Positions 5,950-10,928 of a stretch of DNA of 10,928 bases are shown one piece after another; the stretch's first letter is position 1; each line of letters begins with the position of its first letter. The stretch comes from JAHRVQ01 sp046290215 (lineage in GTDB: Bacteria; Pseudomonadota; Gammaproteobacteria; Pseudomonadales; Azotimanducaceae). Both the position numbers and the translations under genes were made by a program. The stretch spans positions 1-10,928 of the forward strand of contig JBKAGC010000123.1 in the NCBI GenBank assembly GCA_046290215.1, written 5' to 3'. The notes under the pieces are model-generated. The model ran no database searches. It was not told the origin of the DNA and was given only the letters and a program-made list of their open reading frames with translations.

Positions 5950-7221
5950 ATGCGCGCTAAACCTGTCCCCATGCTAGAAAAAAACCGCTCAAATGGCTAC
6001 CTGGGCCGGATTTTACTGGTCCTGGGCACCTTGCTGCTGATGGCGTCACTGAGCCATGCATCGCACCCGCAATCGAGTCCGGTCGTCATCGACCCGGCGC
6101 TGCCAGGCTCGCCAAGTGCAAATCAAAAGCTGCAAGCAGATTTTGTTGCCGCCCTTGAAGCCGAGGTGTTACAGCCAATCATTGATGACGTACCTGGGTC
6201 TGCCGTGGTGGTAGTGGTCAACGGCGAGGTAGTACTGCAAAAAACCTGGGGGGTGCGAGAAGCCGGTGATCCCTTGCCTATTACACCTTACACCGTGTTT
6301 CGGATAGCCTCGATTTCAAAAACCTTCGCCTCGGCGGCGGCCTCAATCTTGATTGAGGAAAGTCCACTGTCCTGGCAAAGCCCGGTGGTGCATAGCGTTA
6401 AACATTTGCAGTTTAAGCGTGGTGACTATGGGCGCCAGATCAATTTGGAACATTTGATGTCACAAACCACCGGTTTGATGCCTCATGCCTACACCAACCT
6501 GGTAGAGGACAATATGCCTTATGAGCGCATCTTGAAGCGCCTCGATCGGGTGGACTTTGTTTGTCAGCCGGGCGATTGTTATGGCTACCAGAACGTTGTG
6601 TTTAGTCTGGTGGGCGATGTGGTAGAGGCTGAGACGGGTATTGCCTACCCAAGCTATGTGCAAGAAAAAATCTTTAAACCCCTGAAAATGCATCGTGCCT
6701 CATTTGGCCGTGATGCCTTTCTAGCGGACGGTAACCATGCCAAACCGCACATTTGGACTGGTCGAGACTGGCGACCCACCCGCACCACGCACCACTATTA
6801 CCGAATTCCTCCCGCTGCCGGGGTCAATGCCAGCATTGATGACATGCGAGCCTGGCTACTGGCGCAGCTTGGCCAGACACCTACCGTGCTGAATGAAAAA
6901 ATGCTCAATGAGTTGCAGCGTGGCGTGGTTTCAACCACCCGCCAGCAGGCTCATTATCGCTGGCGCCGGGGTATTCAAAATGTTGGTTATGGGCTTGGCT
7001 GGCGAGTTTTTGACTACAAAGATAACCGCGGTTTCGTCCAGCACGGGGGCTATGTCAGGGGTATGCGCAGCGAAATGGTGTTTAATCGCCAGCTGCAGAC
7101 CGGGCTAGTGTTTTTGACCAACTCAGAGCCCCGTAATCTTGGCGAGGTGGTGTTTGATTTTCTCGACTTGCATGAGCGTTATCAGGCGTCCATGGAACAA
7201 AAACTGGTCGCGACACACTAA
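5950..7221 (+). CDS. Secreted serine hydrolase, beta-lactamase (class C/PBP-like) superfamily
   Basis: The 423-residue protein starts with a basic stretch and a hydrophobic helix (about 19-35) ending in SLSHA (33-37), a likely signal peptide cleaved after Ala37, placing it in the periplasm or outside. The three active-site motifs are complete: SISK (121-124), YQN (213-215) and HGG (365-367). This set is that of class C-type serine hydrolases and low-molecular-weight penicillin-binding or esterase relatives. Cys205 and Cys210 flank the YQN motif region and could form a disulfide after export. Role unknown: peptidase, esterase or cell-wall acting enzyme are all possible; nothing shows resistance. 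Start could be the ATG at 5950 or the in-frame ATG at 5971, which leaves a more usual signal-peptide N-terminus. It follows the acyltransferase by 72 bp and may be cotranscribed. Confidence 0.9.
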   Translation: MRAKPVPMLEKNRSNGYLGRILLVLGTLLLMASLSHASHPQSSPVVIDPALPGSPSANQKLQADFVAALEAEVLQPIIDDVPGSAVVVVVNGEVVLQKTWGVREAGDPLPITPYTVFRIASISKTFASAAASILIEESPLSWQSPVVHSVKHLQFKRGDYGRQINLEHLMSQTTGLMPHAYTNLVEDNMPYERILKRLDRVDFVCQPGDCYGYQNVVFSLVGDVVEAETGIAYPSYVQEKIFKPLKMHRASFGRDAFLADGNHAKPHIWTGRDWRPTRTTHHYYRIPPAAGVNASIDDMRAWLLAQLGQTPTVLNEKMLNELQRGVVSTTRQQAHYRWRRGIQNVGYGLGWRVFDYKDNRGFVQHGGYVRGMRSEMVFNRQLQTGLVFLTNSEPRNLGEVVFDFLDLHERYQASMEQKLVATH

Positions 7222-7241
7222 TTTTCCACAGTTTTTCCACA
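7222..7241 (+). repeat. Tandem TTTTCCACA repeat, DnaA-box-like
   Basis: Two identical 9-mers, TTTTCCACA at 7222-7230 and 7233-7241, lie 11 bp apart (about one helical turn) in the same direction, starting one base after the serine hydrolase stop. Both fit the loose DnaA-box consensus TTWTNCACA. They could be DnaA contact sites upstream of smc or a chance T-rich repeat. Confidence 0.4.
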
Positions 7242-7368
7242 AGCGTGACGGGCCAAATTAGCTTAGAATGCACGGTTTGCGGTTCGCCCTGTTGTCATAC
7301 CCAAGCGTTCTCCCAAATTACAATAAATCAAGCTAAGAAGCGTCACGGGTTCGGAGTATTAAAGTTAT
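7242..7368 (+). promoter_or_regulatory. Leader/promoter region of smc
   Basis: This gap must carry any smc-specific promoter. Two -10-like boxes are visible, TAGAAT (7264-7269, followed by GC-rich GCACGG) and TACAAT (7319-7324), but neither has a good -35 at 16-18 bp; TTGTCA (7292-7297) is 21 bp from the second. TTAGCTT (7258-7264) and AAGCTAA (7330-7336) are complementary and could pair over a long loop. GGAG (7353-7356) lies 12 bases before the smc ATG, a somewhat long spacing. Confidence 0.3.
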
Positions 7369-10300
7369 ATGCGTTTGCAAGCCATTAAGCTCGCTGGTTT
7401 TAAATCCTTTGTCGATTCTACAACCGTGCCATTCCCCTCTAACCTTTGCGCCGTGGTCGGTCCAAATGGTTGTGGTAAATCAAATATTATCGATGCGGTG
7501 CGCTGGGTTATGGGGGAGTCTTCTGCCAAGAACCTGCGCGGCGAATCCATGGCGGATGTTATTTTCAATGGCTCCAACACCCGTAAACCCGTGGGTCAGG
7601 CCAGTATCGAACTGGTGTTTGATAACACCGAGGGCCGCCTGGCCGGCGAGTATGCGGCCTATGCAGAGATTTCTATCAAGCGCCAGGTAACCCGTGATGG
7701 CCAGTCCAGCTACTTCCTCAACGGGCAAAAATGTCGCCGCAAAGACATTACGGATGTGTTTTTAGGCACCGGTCTCGGACCTCGCAGTTACGCCATCATT
7801 GAGCAGGGCATGATCAGTAACCTGATCGAGGCCAAGCCCGATGAGCTTAGGGTGTACATTGAAGAAGCCGCGGGTATCTCCAAATACAAGGAGCGCCGTA
7901 AGGAAACTGAGCGCCGTATTTCTCATACCAAGGACAATCTGGATCGTTTGCACGATCTGCGTGAGGAACTTGAGCGCCAGTTGCATCACCTGGAGCGTCA
8001 GGCCAAGGCCGCCGAGCGCTACACAGAGCTGAAAGCGGAAGAGCGGGAAGTGGAGTCCCAATTACACGGCTTGAAGTGGCAGAGTTTATCCAAAGAAGCG
8101 AAGTTAAAAGAAGAGAACATTGGCCGCTTGCAAGTAGAACAGGAAGCCAAGATTGCCGATCAACGTCATATTGATGCTGAAGTAGAGCAAAAGCGTGATG
8201 AACTGGTTGAGTTCAATGAGCAGGTTAACGAGGTACAAAAGCGGTATTACGATTACGGTACCGAGATTGCCCGAATTGAAGACTCGATCCGCTATCAGAA
8301 TGAGCGCAACCAGCAGCTAAACAAAGACCTCGAAGAAGTTTCGGACAACTGGTACAAGATTCGCGCCGACATCGACAGCGACCAGCGCAAGCTAGGCGAG
8401 TTGAAGCACGAACTGGCACAAACCGAGCCGCAACAGAACCAGGTGCAGGAAGTTGAGTCTGAATCTAATCGGATGCTCGCGGCCGCCGAGCAAGCCATGC
8501 AGGAATGGCAAAGTAATTGGGACGAGTTCAATCGCCTGGCGGCGGAATCCCAGAATAAAGGTCAGGTGCAACAATCAAAAATAGAAGGTCTGGAGCAATC
8601 CATTGAGCGCTTGAATGCGCGCCTCGGTTCGCTGCGTGGCGATGTGGAGCGCCTGGCGAGTTCTACGGTAGAAGCAGAGATTCCGCCCCTTGAGGCCATG
8701 TTGGAAACCCAGGCCGAGCAAACCGAACGGATTGAACTTGAGCTAGGGGAAGTGAGCAGCAAGATTGAGCAGCAACGGGAAGAAAACCAGCGTTTAACCT
8801 CCACCTTAGATGAGAAGCGCACCGAATTGCAGAACCAGCGGGGTCGCTTTGCGTCACTTGAAGCCCTACAGCAAGCAGCGCTGGGGCAAAATGATGATGC
8901 TGAAATGCAGTGGTTGCAAGAACAAGACTTGAGCAACAATGTTCGCCTCGGTGAGCAAATTAAGGTGGATGATGACTGGGCGGTAGCCGTTGAAACAGTG
9001 CTTGGAGACTATTTGCAGGCAGTGACGGTAGACGATCTGGCGGGGTTAACGCCGGGATTGTCCAGCTTTGCCAAGGGTTCACTGAACTTTCTCGCCAGAC
9101 AATCTGATGCAGTAAGCGCTGCGTCAGCGGCGGACTATTTGACCAGCAAAGTCAGCAGTGATTTCGATCTGGGCGACTTGCTGGGTGGCGTCAAAGTGGC
9201 AGAGTCACTAGAAGCCGCTTTTGCGCTCCGTGGCAGCCTGGGACAAGGTGAGTCGGTGATTACCCAGGAAGGTATTTGGCTTGGTAAGAACTGGCTGCGA
9301 GTGAGTAAGGATCAGGATGCCACAGCGGGCGTACTGAAACGGCAGGCTGAACTGGATACTCTCGGCCAGGACATTGAAACACTTGACGCCACCGTGGAAA
9401 CCCTTAGCGCTGACCTGGAAGGTGGCGTTGCCGCATTGCAAGTTGCCGAGGCTGATCGTGATGAGTTATCCCACCGTTTGGCGGAACAGCAACGGGCCTT
9501 TAGTGAAACTAAAGCCCAGCTCGGCGCGAAAACACTGCAAGCGGAGCAAATCAAAACCGAACTGGCCCGGGCTAATGAAGAAATTGAAAAAGGCGTTGTG
9601 GAACTTGAAGCAGATGAGGCCTCGCTAAAAGAAGCTCGCAATGGCTTGCAGTCCGCGATGGATCAAATGGAGCTGGACACCACCCGTCGTGAACAACTAA
9701 GGGAAGATCGCGAGACTCGCCAGCAAGCCCTGCAAACCGCACGGGATAAAGCCAGGGAAGACCGTGATGCCGCTCATCAGTTGGATCTTCGAATTCAAAC
9801 CGTGCGCTCACAAATCTCCGCCACTGAACAAGCCATGGAACGCCTGGTAGAGCAGCAGGGCATTTTTGCCGAACGTAAGCAAACTCTGGAAACCAGCATT
9901 AGTGAAAGTGAAGAACCGCAAGTGCAGCTCAAAGAGGAGCTCTCCAGCCAGTTAGAGAAACGCCTGGAAGTGGAAAACGAACTGACTGGGCTGCGGCAAA
10001 AAGTTGAAAGTTACCAGCACGAAATTCGCAAGTTAGAGCAGTCTCGAAGTCAGTTTGATGAGCAACTCGAGCAGGTCAGGACCAGCCTTGAGAAGGTACG
10101 CATGGACTGGCAAGGTCTTGAAGTGCGGCGCAATACCATTCAGGAACAGCTAGAAGCCGAGAATCACGACTTGCAGGCTGTGATTGCGTCGTTGCCAGAA
10201 GATGCCAATGAACAGGTCTGGGAAGAGAATTTAACCCGTATCGGTAACCGTATTCAGCGGTTGGGTGCTATCAATCTGGCGGCGATTGATGAGTTTAAGG

Positions 10301-10863
10301 TGCAGTCGGAGCGTAAGCAGTACCTGGACGCGCAAAACGAGGACCTGGAAAAAGCCCTCGCAACCCTTGAGAACGCCATTCATAAAATCGACATTGAAAC
10401 CCGTACCAAGTTTAAAGAAACCTTTGATACGGTGAATAACAAGCTGCAGCAGCTGTTCCCGAAAGTATTTGGCGGCGGCCATGCTTACCTTGAAATGACC
10501 GGTGAAGACTTGCTCGATACTGGTGTTGGCCTGATGGCGCGGCCACCTGGCAAGCGTAATTCCAGTATCCACCTGCTGTCCGGTGGTGAAAAAGCACTGA
10601 CCGCAATTGCTCTGGTATTTTCTATCTTTAGTTTGAATCCAGCACCTTTCTGTATGCTCGATGAGGTAGACGCGCCGCTAGACGATGCTAACGTGGGTCG
10701 TTACTCCAATCTCGTTAAAGAGATGTCGCGCACGGTGCAGTTTATTTATATCACGCATAATAAGATCGCCATGGAAATGGCCGAGCAGTTAATGGGTGTC
10801 ACCATGCACGAACCTGGCGTATCGCGTCTGGTGGCGGTTGATGTTGATGAAGCCGTGGCGTGA
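7369..10863 (+). CDS. smc: Chromosome partition protein Smc (complete)
   Basis: The 1164-residue protein has the full SMC layout. The N-terminal ATPase half has Walker A GPNGCGKS (31-38). A long coiled coil runs to about 505, followed by the globular hinge at about 510-650 and a returning coiled coil to about 1000. The C-terminal half carries the signature LSGGEK (1070-1075) and Walker B CMLDEVDAPLDD (1095-1106). Smc dimerises through the hinge, forms a ring with ScpA and ScpB, and compacts and segregates the chromosome, normally loaded by ParB at parS. Length is usual for bacterial Smc (about 1150-1190). Start ATG at 7369 gives the classic N-terminus MRLQAIKLAGFKSF. The stop is TGA at 10861-10863. 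In related bacteria zipA and ligA often follow, but neither is visible here. Regulation is not evident beyond the leader upstream. Confidence 0.98.
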   Translation: MRLQAIKLAGFKSFVDSTTVPFPSNLCAVVGPNGCGKSNIIDAVRWVMGESSAKNLRGESMADVIFNGSNTRKPVGQASIELVFDNTEGRLAGEYAAYAEISIKRQVTRDGQSSYFLNGQKCRRKDITDVFLGTGLGPRSYAIIEQGMISNLIEAKPDELRVYIEEAAGISKYKERRKETERRISHTKDNLDRLHDLREELERQLHHLERQAKAAERYTELKAEEREVESQLHGLKWQSLSKEAKLKEENIGRLQVEQEAKIADQRHIDAEVEQKRDELVEFNEQVNEVQKRYYDYGTEIARIEDSIRYQNERNQQLNKDLEEVSDNWYKIRADIDSDQRKLGELKHELAQTEPQQNQVQEVESESNRMLAAAEQAMQEWQSNWDEFNRLAAESQNKGQVQQSKIEGLEQSIERLNARLGSLRGDVERLASSTVEAEIPPLEAMLETQAEQTERIELELGEVSSKIEQQREENQRLTSTLDEKRTELQNQRGRFASLEALQQAALGQNDDAEMQWLQEQDLSNNVRLGEQIKVDDDWAVAVETVLGDYLQAVTVDDLAGLTPGLSSFAKGSLNFLARQSDAVSAASAADYLTSKVSSDFDLGDLLGGVKVAESLEAAFALRGSLGQGESVITQEGIWLGKNWLRVSKDQDATAGVLKRQAELDTLGQDIETLDATVETLSADLEGGVAALQVAEADRDELSHRLAEQQRAFSETKAQLGAKTLQAEQIKTELARANEEIEKGVVELEADEASLKEARNGLQSAMDQMELDTTRREQLREDRETRQQALQTARDKAREDRDAAHQLDLRIQTVRSQISATEQAMERLVEQQGIFAERKQTLETSISESEEPQVQLKEELSSQLEKRLEVENELTGLRQKVESYQHEIRKLEQSRSQFDEQLEQVRTSLEKVRMDWQGLEVRRNTIQEQLEAENHDLQAVIASLPEDANEQVWEENLTRIGNRIQRLGAINLAAIDEFKVQSERKQYLDAQNEDLEKALATLENAIHKIDIETRTKFKETFDTVNNKLQQLFPKVFGGGHAYLEMTGEDLLDTGVGLMARPPGKRNSSIHLLSGGEKALTAIALVFSIFSLNPAPFCMLDEVDAPLDDANVGRYSNLVKEMSRTVQFIYITHNKIAMEMAEQLMGVTMHEPGVSRLVAVDVDEAVA

Positions 10864-10928
10864 ACAGCAATCTTGTCGGATTCACGAATATCCTGGAATG
10901 CTGTCGACACCACGACATAGGCCATTTG
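10864..10928. other. Post-smc end of window, no gene identified
   Basis: Sixty-five bases follow smc. A GTG at 10860-10862, overlapping the smc stop, opens a frame that runs to the window end, but its 23 residues do not resemble the membrane anchor of ZipA. A minus-strand frame is also open here and continues antisense into smc. A short inverted repeat, TGTCG (10902-10906) and CGACA (10913-10917), has no T-run. I cannot assign anything. Confidence 0.3.

Noticed and set aside
6010..7221. Antibiotic-resistance beta-lactamase
   Set aside because: The motifs are shared by many esterases and peptidases of the superfamily, and nothing in sequence or context points to resistance.
8562..8939. Minus-strand Ser/Cys/Arg-rich frame within smc
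   Set aside because: Such frames arise opposite coiled-coil coding sequence rich in Glu, Gln and Leu codons; there is no independent support.
10746..10928. Minus-strand frame entering from the right edge as the end of a convergent gene
   Set aside because: Most of it is antisense to conserved Smc C-terminal codons and the non-overlapping part is too short to judge.

Overview
The window looks like chromosomal DNA of a gammaproteobacterium, most likely a marine member of Cellvibrionales or a relative. This is inferred from RdgC (a largely beta/gammaproteobacterial protein), a canonical long-armed Smc instead of the enterobacterial MukB, moderate GC content, and overall protein character. The exact family cannot be fixed from the sequence alone. 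All eight clear genes plus one small gene are intact, except the first, which is cut by the window edge. I see no mobile element, CRISPR array, rRNA or tRNA, and no intergenic stretch longer than about 210 bases.

Left part (1-2699): the 3' part of an SMP-30/gluconolactonase-type beta-propeller gene (+) converges on a two-gene minus-strand unit. That unit is a 64-aa two-helix membrane peptide followed, with a 16-bp overlap, by a membrane-bound di-iron desaturase/hydroxylase. A TetR-family regulator with a TTG start is divergent from this unit. The 209-bp divergent gap holds a near-consensus minus-strand promoter (TTGACA, 17 bp, TAAAGT), followed directly by a 19-bp near-palindrome suited to a TetR dimer. 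The simplest reading is a locally repressed lipid or carotenoid modification operon. This is the most interesting part of the window.

Middle part (2696-7221): rdgC (-) ends tail-to-tail with the regulator, the two stop codons sharing a TTAA. Upstream of rdgC on the same strand is a cytoplasmic-looking serine hydrolase of the beta-lactamase/EstB esterase fold. Divergent from it is a glycerolipid (lysophospholipid) acyltransferase, followed on the same strand by a second, secreted serine hydrolase of the same superfamily with different catalytic motifs.

Right part (7222-10928): a 147-bp gap with a tandem TTTTCCACA repeat resembling DnaA boxes precedes a complete smc gene (1164 aa). The last 65 bases carry no gene I can identify; a ZipA start, often expected after smc in related bacteria, is not recognisable there.

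Overall this is mostly housekeeping and lipid-related chromosome. I found no strong evidence for a wholly new system; the regulated small-protein/desaturase pair is the best lead.
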